The notes: generated by a model not told the origin, from the letters alone. A stretch of 25,045 nt of DNA from JAFASC01 sp034669525 (GCA_034669525.1 JAXDNH010000039.1:1-25045); one strand, 5' to 3'; counted from the stretch's first letter, positions 15,293 to 23,494 are shown. Made by a program: numbers and translations.

Positions 15293-16350
15293 TCCGAAAC
15301 CCAACCGGTCACCCCCAGAGCCACAATCCCTATAATTATCACGACCGTATCGGTCCCGATACCGCCGCCATACTCAAAGCGGGCAATCTGTCCGGCGAGG
15401 CTTAACACGGAGCCGACGCAGAACACGTTCAGCGAGTTGCGCCCGAGCATCGAGAGATAGCTCCCGAGCGGCGGGAGCGCGCGCGCGATGTAGCGGAAGC
15501 TGCCGGCGAAGAGCCCGACCAGCGCGATCGCATGGAGGAGCCGCGCCGGCGACAGGAAGGTCTTGTCGAACATGAAGAACAGCTTCGGGTCGGGGACGCG
15601 GAGCGGGTCCGGCGAGTAGTGGAACCAGGCGGCCAGCCCGCCGGCGAGCACGAAGGGGATCGCGACGATCCGAAGCACGCGGTGATGGCGCCGCGCAAAG
15701 CGCCCGAGGCCGGTATCCGGCCCGGCGATCAGAAAGCCGAGAACGAAGATCAGCTGCCAGGTGAGCGGATCGAGGAACCAGCGCCCTTCGACCGGCCATG
15801 TCGGCAGGTTCATGCCGCCGAGAAGGGCGTAAACATAGAGGGCGAGCGACGCTGCAAGCAGCAACCATGGTGAGGCACGGTCGAGAAGCGCGATGACCGG
15901 TGCCGCCGTCATCAGCACCACGTAAAGCGGCAGGATGTTGAAATAGCCGAGCTGATGCGAGAGCAGGACCAGCCCGACATGGGTGGCGACGGGCTCCTCG
16001 AACACCGCCGCCGCATTGTGCCATTCGAGCAGCGGCGGCGCGTCGAAATAGATCGAGGCCGCGGCGATGAGCGCGATGGCAATAACGGTAATGAGAATCT
16101 GCGCCGCATAAATGACGACCGCGCGGCCGACGAGACGCAGGACGAGGCGGAATGCCGACAGCGGTTGGCCTGGGCTTGTGACGACAAAGCGCAGCGACCA
16201 CCCCGCGAGAAAGACGAACATCTCGGCCGAATCGGAGAGCGACACGTTCCGGTGCGTGAAGCGCTCATAGAAGATGCCGGGGACGTGATTGATGAAGATC
16301 GTCGCGAGAGCGAAGCCGCGCCAGAAATCGATTTCGTTAGGGGCTCGCAT
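15187..16350 (-). CDS. opgC: OpgC-type membrane acyltransferase
   Basis: Integral membrane protein of 387 aa with about ten hydrophobic segments. The N-terminal signature IDFWRGFALATIFINHVPG and the nearby SLSDSAEMFVFLAGW are those of OpgC, which adds succinyl groups to osmoregulated periplasmic glucans using a cytoplasmic donor. The last 35 residues are Ser/Pro/Arg-rich and are encoded in the stretch that also encodes the start and signal peptide of the SGNH hydrolase. No opgG/opgH glucan synthesis genes are here, so the acceptor is inferred from the family only. The start ATG at 16350 has no strong ribosome-binding site. The two genes probably form an operon. Confidence 0.9.
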   Translation of the reverse strand: MRAPNEIDFWRGFALATIFINHVPGIFYERFTHRNVSLSDSAEMFVFLAGWSLRFVVTSPGQPLSAFRLVLRLVGRAVVIYAAQILITVIAIALIAAASIYFDAPPLLEWHNAAAVFEEPVATHVGLVLLSHQLGYFNILPLYVVLMTAAPVIALLDRASPWLLLAASLALYVYALLGGMNLPTWPVEGRWFLDPLTWQLIFVLGFLIAGPDTGLGRFARRHHRVLRIVAIPFVLAGGLAAWFHYSPDPLRVPDPKLFFMFDKTFLSPARLLHAIALVGLFAGSFRYIARALPPLGSYLSMLGRNSLNVFCVGSVLSLAGQIARFEYGGGIGTDTVVIIIGIVALGVTGWVSEWRDRLRARLGPQPSPSSPPQVSSPPASSRRAQPT

Positions 16351-16462
16351 TCCGGGGAGTACGCGTTCCTGGTCTTATTCTTGTGACGCAACGCATAGCC
16401 GAGTCGACGGGCACAATCGAGGCAGGCTCACGAACCGCTGAACGCTCGCTGCCGACAGAGGT

Positions 16463-16921
16463 TCAGGGACCCGGCACTGGGTAGGCCGTGGTCGACTTGA
16501 TGCGCTCCATCGCGAATCGCGACGTCACGTTTTTCAGCGGCACCGTCTCGATCAGCCGCTTGTAGAAAGCGTCGTAGGCGGCCATGTCGGCGACGACCAC
16601 ACGCAGCATGTAGTCGACGTCGCCCGCCATACGATAAAATTCCATCACTTCCGGCATAGCGGCCGCCCGCTGCGCAAAACTCCCGAGCCATTCCCTGGAG
16701 TGATCGCTCGTTTCGATTTCCACAAATACCGTCAGCCCGAGCCCGAGCTTCTCCGGCGAAACCAAAGCGACGCGCCCGGTAATTACACCCGTCGATTCGA
16801 GCTTTTGCACGCGCTTCCAGCACGGCGTCTGAGATAGGCCAACCTTGTCCGCGAGCTCGGCGATAGACAGGTTGGCATTGCCCTGCAGCAGGGTCAGGAT
16901 CTTGCGATCGATTGCATCCAT
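16463..16921 (-). CDS. Lrp/AsnC family transcriptional regulator
   Basis: Feast/famine regulator of about 152 aa. The N-terminal winged helix-turn-helix (about residues 1-60, IDRKILTLLQGNANLSIAEL then SQTPCWKRVQKLE) is followed by the RAM ligand-binding domain (about 65-145, with AGDVDYMLRVV). These proteins form dimers and octamers and usually respond to an amino acid. I chose ATG at 16921, with AGGTG six bases upstream, over GTG at 16930. The gene is alone, divergent from the L,D-transpeptidase, and its upstream region holds two clear inverted repeats suitable for autoregulation. Confidence 0.94.
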   Translation of the reverse strand: MDAIDRKILTLLQGNANLSIAELADKVGLSQTPCWKRVQKLESTGVITGRVALVSPEKLGLGLTVFVEIETSDHSREWLGSFAQRAAAMPEVMEFYRMAGDVDYMLRVVVADMAAYDAFYKRLIETVPLKNVTSRFAMERIKSTTAYPVPGP

Positions 16922-16975
16922 TCCGGGCACCTAGCTGGCTCGTTCCGCTTTGGGCTGTACCCACGCGGCCATGTG

Positions 16976-17006
16976 ACGGAGCGCACCTGTCAAGCTGGCG
17001 CTCCGT
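16976..17006. promoter_or_regulatory. 9-bp inverted repeat upstream of the Lrp-type gene
   Basis: ACGGAGCGC (16976-16984) and GCGCTCCGT (16998-17006) are perfect inverse complements with a 13-base centre. On the leftward strand the centre contains TTGACA (16993-16988), a perfect -35 hexamer directed at the Lrp-type gene, but no convincing -10 follows at 16-18 bases. It may be an operator or a leader hairpin. Confidence 0.45.
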
Positions 17007-17010
17007 GGCA

Positions 17011-17033
17011 AATTTTCCATGCGATGGAAAAAT
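17011..17033. promoter_or_regulatory. AT-rich palindrome, candidate Lrp-type operator
   Basis: TTTTCCAT-GCG-ATGGAAAA (17013-17031) is a perfect palindrome with a three-base centre, with A/T flanks that add further near-symmetry. AT-rich dyads of this size are typical binding sites of Lrp/AsnC proteins. It lies about 90 bp upstream of the Lrp-type start and about 107 bp upstream of the L,D-transpeptidase start, so it could control both genes. Binding by the neighbouring protein is inference. Confidence 0.5.
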
Positions 17034-17139
17034 CTAAACGGCGCGGGAACCAATCGCTAGCTAGAAAGCTTTGCTGTTGTTACCTGAGCCGTTGCCCTGC
17101 GTGCACCGCACCCGGAGCAACTCCCGTGACGAGGTTATC

Positions 17140-18681
17140 GTGAAGACGAGTTCCGCTGGCCGCATGGCTCAGAACTGGATGGAATCCCGCGCGCTCGGAG
17201 GAGTTTCGGGGCTTGCGCTTTGTGCCGGCCTGTCCCTCGTGTTCGTGACGAGTGCGGGCCCGGCGCAGGCGCAATTCGGCTGGTTCGGGGCGAGAGCCGA
17301 ACCCGTCGCAACCGCCTATCCGGCGCGACACTACGTGCGCAGCTCGGTCACGCGCCGGCACGCGCAGCGCCATGGCCGTGCAAAGGCGGCAACCACCGCG
17401 AAGGAAGAGCCGGTCAAGCCAATTGTCGGCCCGCTCATCATTTCGATTTCCGTCAACAGGCAGCACCTGACCGTGTATGACGGCGATCGTCCGGTCGCGT
17501 CCACGGTGATTTCGACCGGAGTGAAAGGTCACGAGACGCCGTTCGGCGTATTCAGCGTGCTGCAGAAGGAGCTGCTGCACCATTCGAATCTCTACAGCAA
17601 TGCGCCGATGCCGCACATGCAGCGCATCACTTGGTCAGGTGTCGCGCTTCACGCGGGGCATGTCACGGGACGCCAGGCTTCGCACGGCTGCATCCGTCTT
17701 CCCGCCGCTTTCGCGATGCGCTTGTATGGCATGACCAAGGTCGGCGCGCGGGTCGTCATCTCGCGCAATGAAGTCGCGCCGACCGAATTCTCAAGTCCGC
17801 GCCTCTTCACGATGCGGGAGATAGCGCCGACGCCGACAGCGGCGGCCTCGCCCGCGGGCGATTCGCCGGCAGCTGCTCCTGGTCAGGGCGCATCGCTTCA
17901 ACCCGAGAGTGCGACCGACCGGACTCGCGCCGCCGGACAGGTGGCCTCGCTCGACAAGCTGCCCATTCCCCGCACATCCGCAACCGACGCGAATTCGGCA
18001 CGCAAGGTCCCGCAGCAGTTGGCTGCAGCCGACCTGCTCCCCTCGGCCTATGCGGAGATGGCTCCGACCGCTGAAGAAATCGCGGCCGCGGGCAAGGCTG
18101 CCCATGCGGCATCGCCCGCGCAGACCGGCAGCGGGCCCGGAGCGCGCGCTACGCTGACGCCAAGCGCTGCCCAGGGCGGCAGCGGCGCCGCGCCGGCGGC
18201 CAAGCCGGCCGCGCCGAGCGGTCCTATTTCTATCTTTGTGAGCCGGAAGGAGAAGAAGCTGTTCGTCCGCCGGAATTTCAAGCCGATCTACGAGGCACCG
18301 ATTGCCTTCGACGGCGACCAGCCGCTCGGAACCCATGTTTATACCGCCACCAACGCGCCGGCAGACGGCACCGCGCTGCACTGGGTCACGGTCTCAATCG
18401 CCAGCGCGAATCCAGCGCTCCCGCCCGAGCTGAAGACGCACAGATCCGCCGCTACGCGGGACGCGCGCAGCCTCAAAGTGCAGGCCCAGACTGCTATCCC
18501 GCCAGCGGCGCCGGTGGCCACACCGAACGAGGCTCTGGAGCGCGTGCAAATCGCGCCGGAGGTCCGCAACCAGATTGCCGCGATGATCACGCCAGGTTCG
18601 TCGTTAGTGATCTCCGACAAAGGTCTCGGCGGCGAGACCTCGCCCAAGGGCGGCACCGACTTCATCGTGCTGACGCACTGA
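17140..18681 (+). CDS. L,D-transpeptidase (YkuD domain) with extended C-terminal part
   Basis: Peptidoglycan cross-linking or anchoring enzyme of about 513 aa, acting in the periplasm. A signal peptide (hydrophobic stretch then PAQAQ) is followed by a basic linker. The YkuD domain (about 110-215) has LIISISVNRQHLTVYDGDRP, HETPFGVF, an LHAGH segment and the catalytic SHGCIRLP (Cys184). After a long Ala/Pro/Gly-rich linker, a second YkuD-like N-terminal half appears (about 362-425, PISIFVSRKEKKLFV) that lacks the HGC motif. The start GTG at 17140 has GAGG five bases upstream; ATG at 17164 or TTG at 17071 are less likely. Its stop overlaps the probable start of the next gene by one base. Confidence 0.9.
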   Translation: MKTSSAGRMAQNWMESRALGGVSGLALCAGLSLVFVTSAGPAQAQFGWFGARAEPVATAYPARHYVRSSVTRRHAQRHGRAKAATTAKEEPVKPIVGPLIISISVNRQHLTVYDGDRPVASTVISTGVKGHETPFGVFSVLQKELLHHSNLYSNAPMPHMQRITWSGVALHAGHVTGRQASHGCIRLPAAFAMRLYGMTKVGARVVISRNEVAPTEFSSPRLFTMREIAPTPTAAASPAGDSPAAAPGQGASLQPESATDRTRAAGQVASLDKLPIPRTSATDANSARKVPQQLAAADLLPSAYAEMAPTAEEIAAAGKAAHAASPAQTGSGPGARATLTPSAAQGGSGAAPAAKPAAPSGPISIFVSRKEKKLFVRRNFKPIYEAPIAFDGDQPLGTHVYTATNAPADGTALHWVTVSIASANPALPPELKTHRSAATRDARSLKVQAQTAIPPAAPVATPNEALERVQIAPEVRNQIAAMITPGSSLVISDKGLGGETSPKGGTDFIVLTH

Positions 18682-19499
18682 TCGGTTCGGACGCGACAGA
18701 GACGGCCGCCTCCCCCGTCGAGTTCATCGACGGGCCACCCAACGCCGGCGTCCTGCTGCTCTGCGATCACGCAGCGAATGCGCTACGGGTGGAATATTGT
18801 TCGCTGGGATTGCCGCCGGAAGTTTTTGCCCGGCACATCGCGTACGACATCGGCGCTGCCGGTGTGACGCGGCGGCTCGCCGCCCTCATCCACTGCCCGG
18901 CGGTACTGACGACCTTCTCGCGTCTGCTCATCGATCCGAACCGCGGGGCGGACGATCCGACGCTGATCATGCGCATTTCGGATGGAGCCATCGTTCCGGG
19001 GAATGCGCACATCAGTGCCGAGGAGACGGAGCGGCGCCGCTGCTCCTATTGGCAGCCTTATCGCGATCGGGTCAGCGTGTTGTTGGATGAGATGCTGGCC
19101 GCCGGGCCGGTCCCCGCGGTGATTGCAATCCATTCGTTCACGCCCACCTGGAAGGGCCATAAGCGGCCCTGGCATGTCGGTATCCTCTGGGATGTCGACG
19201 ACCGACTCGCGCGCCCGACAATCGATGCGCTTGTCGTCGTCGGCGATGTCGTCGTCGGCGACAACGAGCCCTATGACGGCGCGCTCGAAGGCGACACGAC
19301 GTACCACCACGGCACCATGCGCGGCCTGCCGCATATGCTTGTCGAAATCCGGCAGGACCTCGTCGCCGATGCTGCGGGGCAGGCGGCGTGGGCGCAGCGC
19401 TTTGCCGGGATATTACGGCCGATTCTTGCCGATCCCCGGCTGCACGCGGTCAAGCATTATGGGACGCGAACGGGCCCAAACTTCTCCGGCGCGGGATAG
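18681..19499 (+). CDS. N-formylglutamate amidohydrolase family protein, probable non-standard start
   Basis: Zinc-type hydrolase of about 272 aa in the family that releases formate from N-formylglutamate (end of one histidine degradation route); this subgroup often stands away from hut genes. Conserved parts are LLLCDHAANAL, HIAYDIGAAGVTRRLA, LIDPNRG, AIHSFTPTW, NEPYDG and YHHG. The first of these lies upstream of the first ordinary start (GTG 18789), so translation must begin earlier. In frame there is no ATG, GTG or TTG between the end of the transpeptidase and 18789; only CTG 18678, ATC 18681 and CTG 18753 occur. ATC at 18681 would share one base with the upstream TGA, exactly like a TGATG coupling site. 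The coordinate is inferred. Confidence 0.82.
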   Translation: MGSDATETAASPVEFIDGPPNAGVLLLCDHAANALRVEYCSLGLPPEVFARHIAYDIGAAGVTRRLAALIHCPAVLTTFSRLLIDPNRGADDPTLIMRISDGAIVPGNAHISAEETERRRCSYWQPYRDRVSVLLDEMLAAGPVPAVIAIHSFTPTWKGHKRPWHVGILWDVDDRLARPTIDALVVVGDVVVGDNEPYDGALEGDTTYHHGTMRGLPHMLVEIRQDLVADAAGQAAWAQRFAGILRPILADPRLHAVKHYGTRTGPNFSGAG

Positions 19500-19598
19500 C
19501 GGGGAAGACCGGCGACTCCGCCTTGACCCTACCCGCTTGAACCAGCATCCCTGCCCTTCCCGGGCGCTCCTGCGCCATAAGGACGATGGGCTGAGGCG

Positions 19599-19859
19599 AT
19601 GCTGGACAAGACCAAAGGCGGTGTTGAAGGGGGCCAACTTCGCGCCTTCGTCGAGCGCATCGAGCGGCTGGAGGAAGAAAAGCGCACGATCGCGGACGAC
19701 ATCAAGGACGTTTATGCCGAAGCCAAGGGCAACGGCTTCGATGTGAAAGTCATGCGCAAGGTCGTGTCGCTCCGCCGCCAAGATGTGAACAAACGCCGCG
19801 AGGAAGAGGAAATCCTCGATGTCTACATGTCGGCGCTTGGCATGCACGCGACCGCGTAA
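19599..19859 (+). CDS. gapR: GapR family DNA-binding protein (DUF2312)
   Basis: Small nucleoid-associated protein of 86 aa, nearly all helical and charged (VERIERLEEEKRTIADDIKD, then VMRKVVSLRRQD). GapR of Caulobacter forms a clamp around overtwisted DNA and helps replication and topoisomerase action. The family is almost limited to alphaproteobacteria and their phages, and both length and sequence pattern fit. The ATG at 19599 has GAGG five bases upstream. The 99-bp gap before it shows no clear promoter, though TTGACC at 19523 could be a -35. Confidence 0.95.
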   Translation: MLDKTKGGVEGGQLRAFVERIERLEEEKRTIADDIKDVYAEAKGNGFDVKVMRKVVSLRRQDVNKRREEEEILDVYMSALGMHATA

Positions 19860-19899
19860 GACGCGGCGACGATCGGGAAAGCCCTGCAGTAAGCGCGCA

Positions 19900-19920
19900 T
19901 TAACCATAAAATCATAAACA
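19900..19920 (+). promoter_or_regulatory. AT-rich upstream region with a TTAACCAT half-site
   Basis: The 104-bp gap between gapR and the beta-barrel gene holds one AT-rich island. It begins with TTAACCAT (19900-19907), the half-site form known for the alphaproteobacterial cell-cycle regulator CtrA, but the second TTAA at the correct spacing is absent. It is the most likely place for the promoter of the outer-membrane gene. Confidence 0.3.
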
Positions 19921-19963
19921 TCGGGGGCCAGCGGCCACCCGGCGCCGGCAGCGAAAAAGCTCG

Positions 19964-21706
19964 GTGCCATCGATCGTGGGACGTCGTAGAACATCCTTGT
20001 TTGCAGGATTGCCGGCAGTTCTTCTCGCCGCCTCGCCGGTGCCGGCGCTCGCCCAGCAGGCCGGCTCGACCATGCGGGTCACCGACTCGCCGAGCCCGCT
20101 GAGCATCACGCCGCCCTCGACAACGAGCGGCTCCGGCCTGTCGGGGCTTCCCTCAGGCCGGGGGCTCGAGGAATTGCGGCCGACCGCTACTCCGTTCGGC
20201 GCGCCTGGCGCAACGGAGCCGACGCCGCAGCAGACCTTCGGGCAGAGCCCCTACTCGACCGCGCCGAATTACGGAAGGCCGCGGCAGAAAATCCTCGGGC
20301 CGATCAGGCCGCGCCCGGCGCCGCGGCCAAGCGCGCGGCAGCTGCCCCCGCTGGAAGCCTATAAGGGATCGAAAGTCGCGCGCGACCTGTTGAAGCGGGG
20401 GCTCAGAAGGAACCCGAATGCACCTCGGGACACAACCGGAGGTTCGACAAAAGTCTTCGATCCAACCCTCGGTGTGCCGGCTCCGAGCAATCCGCCGCCG
20501 ACGGTTGCCGTCCTGCCGACGATCCTAATCAAGGAGAGGCCCAAGGGCGACAATGGGCCTTACGCGCCGATGGGAGTAGGCATCGGCAATGTGCGCCTGC
20601 GACCCTCACTGGAGACGAGCGTCGGATACGATTCCAATCCGAACCGTGTTGCCACGCCGTTGCGGGGGTCGTCTGAACTGCGCGCCGACGGCGCGCTCAA
20701 CATCCAATCCGAATGGTCCAACCATGAACTCAGGGGTGACCTGCGGCTCGGCTACGCTGATTTTCCGCAGGTGCCCAAAGCAAATCGACCGGACGGTGCG
20801 GGCACGCTGATCGGCCGCATCGATGTCACGCGCGACACGCAAATCGATCTCGGCGCGCGCTACACGCTGGCCACGCAGCGGCCGGGCTCGCCGGAACTGC
20901 CGGCGGGCACAGGCGGCGTGACGGTCACTAATCAGCCGCTCATTTTTTCGAGCGGTGCGACGCTCGGCGCGACGCAACGCTTCAACCGCCTCGAACTTTC
21001 GCTGAAAGGCACGTTCGACCGCACTATCAATCAGAATGCGACGCAGTCGGACGGCACAATCATCGATCTCGCCGCCAACAATTTCAACGCCTATGGCGTG
21101 ACCGGCCGCGCAGCTTATGAAATCTCGCCGAAGCTGAAGCCGTTCGTCGAGGCCACGGTCGATAAACGCCGCTATGACCAGCTAGTCGACCAGAACGGGT
21201 TCGAAAGAAGCTCGAACGGGATCTCCGCCCGCGCCGGCGCTGTATATCAGGTGACGAGCCTGGTCAGCGGCGAAGCGTCGGCCGGATACGGACAACGCAA
21301 ATACGAAGACCCGCGACTATCAAACCTCAATGGACCATTAGTCGACGCCTCGCTCATCTATACGCCGACCCCGCTGATGAAGGTCACATTACGCGGCACG
21401 ACGAGTTTCGAGGAAACGAGCGTCCAAAACGCCTCGGGCGCGGTTGTACGCCGCCTCACACTGGAAGTATCGCACGCGCTCTTGCGGAACGTGACGCTGA
21501 CGGCGCTTGGGACGTTCCAGGATACGCAATATCGCGGCGTCACGCTCGAAGAGAAATATTTCAATGGCACCCTGCGCGCCGAATACAATCTGACGCGCAC
21601 GGTCGCGGTGCGCGCGAGCTACACTTTCGAGAAGCTGAAGAGCACGTCGATCGGCAACGATTACACCGCGAACGTGTTCCTGCTTGGCCTGCGCTTCCAG
21701 CGATAA
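19964..21706 (+). CDS. outer-membrane beta-barrel protein (BBP2-like)
   Basis: About 580 aa. A signal peptide (RRRTSLFAGL then PVPALAQQ, cleavage near residue 28) precedes a Pro/Thr/Gly-rich region of about 170 residues. From about residue 205 (LRPSLETSVGYDSNPNR) alternating amphipathic strands run to the C-terminal LLGLRFQR, which ends in an aromatic plus Arg in the manner of outer-membrane barrels. The YDSNPNR start of the barrel is typical of the putative beta-barrel porin 2 family (PF10082), sometimes linked to polysaccharide export. The start is GTG 19964 or GTG 19976; neither has a strong ribosome-binding site. The proline-rich periplasmic extension is long for the family and may contact peptidoglycan. 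Confidence 0.85.
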   Translation: MPSIVGRRRTSLFAGLPAVLLAASPVPALAQQAGSTMRVTDSPSPLSITPPSTTSGSGLSGLPSGRGLEELRPTATPFGAPGATEPTPQQTFGQSPYSTAPNYGRPRQKILGPIRPRPAPRPSARQLPPLEAYKGSKVARDLLKRGLRRNPNAPRDTTGGSTKVFDPTLGVPAPSNPPPTVAVLPTILIKERPKGDNGPYAPMGVGIGNVRLRPSLETSVGYDSNPNRVATPLRGSSELRADGALNIQSEWSNHELRGDLRLGYADFPQVPKANRPDGAGTLIGRIDVTRDTQIDLGARYTLATQRPGSPELPAGTGGVTVTNQPLIFSSGATLGATQRFNRLELSLKGTFDRTINQNATQSDGTIIDLAANNFNAYGVTGRAAYEISPKLKPFVEATVDKRRYDQLVDQNGFERSSNGISARAGAVYQVTSLVSGEASAGYGQRKYEDPRLSNLNGPLVDASLIYTPTPLMKVTLRGTTSFEETSVQNASGAVVRRLTLEVSHALLRNVTLTALGTFQDTQYRGVTLEEKYFNGTLRAEYNLTRTVAVRASYTFEKLKSTSIGNDYTANVFLLGLRFQR

Positions 21707-21708
21707 GT

Positions 21709-22215
21709 TTACGCGCCGTTCTTTGCGATACTTGCCCTGAGACTGTTGATGACGCCGTCCATTTCCTTGTCGTAATTTTTGTCGGCTTCCGGGGAAGCCC
21801 AATAGGTGAAAACAATGATTTTTCCGCTCGGAAGCTTCGGGTCGATGATGACGTAGCGGATCACGGTCGGCTTTCCGTTATATGTGGCCTGCGGGTTGAT
21901 GAAGGCCCAATTTCGCCCGTCAACTTCCTTGCCGTCGGGCTCCGCCTTGGACATGGTCACCTTCTGCTTCTCAAAATAATCGTCATGTTCCTTCTGGACG
22001 GTGTCGACCTCGTCCGAGGGCACGAGTTCGGCCCAGACATAGACCTCCTCATCGGGCGATTTCGCTTGCAGGCCGCGCTTAATGCTGGAGATTTTCCACG
22101 AGTCGGGAAAATCCAGAGAGGCGACTGTGTCGGCCGGGGTGAGCTTCGCGGTCTTTGCGATGGCAAACCCGGGTAAGCAGAGAAGGGCAGCCACAACCAC
22201 GACGACCTTGCGCAT
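21709..22215 (-). CDS. small periplasmic protein of unknown function
   Basis: A 168-aa protein with a clear Sec signal peptide (MRKVVVVVAALLCLPGFAIA) and a mature part without cysteines. The pattern FPDSWKISSIKRGLQAKSPDE, then alternating strands ending in YWASPEADKNYDKEMDGVI, vaguely recalls the PsbP/DcrB-like fold, in which a short sigmoid domain ends in a helix. I do not recognise a named family with confidence. The start ATG at 22215 has GGAG upstream. Its stop lies two bases from the stop of the converging beta-barrel gene, so there is no room for a terminator between them. Confidence 0.8.
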   Translation of the reverse strand: MRKVVVVVAALLCLPGFAIAKTAKLTPADTVASLDFPDSWKISSIKRGLQAKSPDEEVYVWAELVPSDEVDTVQKEHDDYFEKQKVTMSKAEPDGKEVDGRNWAFINPQATYNGKPTVIRYVIIDPKLPSGKIIVFTYWASPEADKNYDKEMDGVINSLRASIAKNGA

Positions 22216-22377
22216 ATTCTTGTGCTCCGGAACAACAGGCGCGGATGGCACCGCGATTCTAGTGTCGCTCGGCCAAGATCACAAGGGAGGCGCGAGAGGA
22301 ATCGGCTACAAGGTAAAGCGCTAAACTAAGAGGCCGCTGCCCACTGCGAGAGCGAACAAAGCCGTTGCCACGTCAGT

Positions 22378-23421
22378 TTACGCGTTACCGCGATCTTCCC
22401 GGAAAAGATCGAGCTTCTCCTGGATCGGCCGGTCGGAAAAGCTGAAGAGCACGCTTTCCTCTTCCGCTTCATGACTTACCGGATGCCAGCTCGGCACCAC
22501 GAAAATGTCGCGCGGGCCCCATTCGAAGGTCTTGTCGCCGATGCGCGTGCGCCCGCGCCCTTCCATCGGCACATACACGGTCGCATCGGTCGAGCGATAA
22601 CGGGAGGTCGCAAAGCCTTTCGGCAAAAGCTGAATGAACGTGCCCATCGTGGGCATCGCATAGTCACCCGTGACGGGATTGCTGTAGCGCAGTTTCGAAC
22701 CGTGGCAGGCATCCCACGCCTCGCTCTTCTTCATCTGCTCGAGCGCAGCACGCGTGTGCTCATAGGGATAGCTGAAGACCGGCGACGTCTTGGAACTGCG
22801 CTTCAAATCGACCGGCAAAAGATTATGCCCGTAACGCGCGTAGCTGTCCCCAACAGGCCGAGTGATCGGCTGTTCCTCGTCCTCGAGCCCTTCGGCGAAA
22901 GACGCATCGAGGAACTGCACAACCGGAATGTCGAGGCCATCGAGCCAGAACATCGGCTCCGAGGACGTGTTGCCGTGATCGTGCCAAGTCATCGCCGGTG
23001 TGATCACGAAATCGCCGGGCGACATCATCGTGCGCTCGCCATCAACGGCCGTGTGTGCACCTTTGCCTTCGAGCACAAAGCGCAGCGCCGATTGCGTATG
23101 CCGATGCGCATGCGCGACCTCGCCCGGCAGCACGGCCTGAATACCGGCATAAAGCGAGGTGGTGATCTTGGATTGTCCGCGCAGGCCGGGATTCTCCAGA
23201 ATCAGGACGCGACGTTCCGCTTCTTTCGCGCTGATCAGTTTGCCCGCCTCCGTCATCCGCTCACGGATGGCATCGAAGCGCCACAGAAACGGCTGGCACG
23301 CGCTCTTCGGCTCCGGCGTGATCAACGCGCCAAGCACGTTCCACAAAGCCGAGAGGTTCTCGCCGTCGATCTTATTGTAGAAAGCCTGGCGCTCGGGCGT
23401 TTGCTGGACCGCATGTTCCAT
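22378..23421 (-). CDS. gentisate 1,2-dioxygenase
   Basis: Bicupin Fe(II) ring-cleaving enzyme of 347 aa that opens gentisate to maleylpyruvate. The N-terminal cupin carries the metal ligands in HAHRHTQS (104-110) and WHDHG (147-149); the second cupin (about 255-330) contains WHPVSHEAEEE. The length matches the usual 340-390 aa. The start ATG at 23421 has GGGAGG upstream. It is divergent from a 3-hydroxybenzoate 6-monooxygenase, which makes its substrate, so the functional call is strong. The next enzymes (maleylpyruvate isomerase, fumarylpyruvate hydrolase) are not seen in the window. Confidence 0.94.
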   Translation of the reverse strand: MEHAVQQTPERQAFYNKIDGENLSALWNVLGALITPEPKSACQPFLWRFDAIRERMTEAGKLISAKEAERRVLILENPGLRGQSKITTSLYAGIQAVLPGEVAHAHRHTQSALRFVLEGKGAHTAVDGERTMMSPGDFVITPAMTWHDHGNTSSEPMFWLDGLDIPVVQFLDASFAEGLEDEEQPITRPVGDSYARYGHNLLPVDLKRSSKTSPVFSYPYEHTRAALEQMKKSEAWDACHGSKLRYSNPVTGDYAMPTMGTFIQLLPKGFATSRYRSTDATVYVPMEGRGRTRIGDKTFEWGPRDIFVVPSWHPVSHEAEEESVLFSFSDRPIQEKLDLFREDRGNA

Positions 23422-23464
23422 GTGTTGTTCCTCCCGGACGTGCCGCCCGTGCCATTTCGCGCAT

Positions 23465-23494
23465 ATTATAGAACTCTGGCGCGGAGTGCATAAT
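23465..23494. promoter_or_regulatory. symmetrical divergent promoter/operator of the gentisate genes
   Basis: ATTATAGAACTC (23465-23476) mirrors GAGTGCATAAT (23484-23494) around a seven-base centre. Rightward, TTATAG (23466-23471) and CATAAT (23489-23494) are 17 bases apart. Leftward, TTATGC and TATAAT (23470-23465) are also 17 bases apart. Both strands thus carry overlapping -10-like hexamers inside one dyad, suggesting one regulator controlling both directions. No regulator gene is adjacent. Confidence 0.5.

Noticed and set aside
17046..17075. GGAAC at 17046 as an EcfG general-stress promoter of the L,D-transpeptidase
   Set aside because: No CGTT-like -10 lies at 16-17 bases; the nearest candidate is misplaced.
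22471..23493. 340-aa rightward frame opposite gentisate dioxygenase
   Set aside because: His/Arg-rich antisense shadow; the dioxygenase has intact metal ligands and a strong ribosome-binding site.
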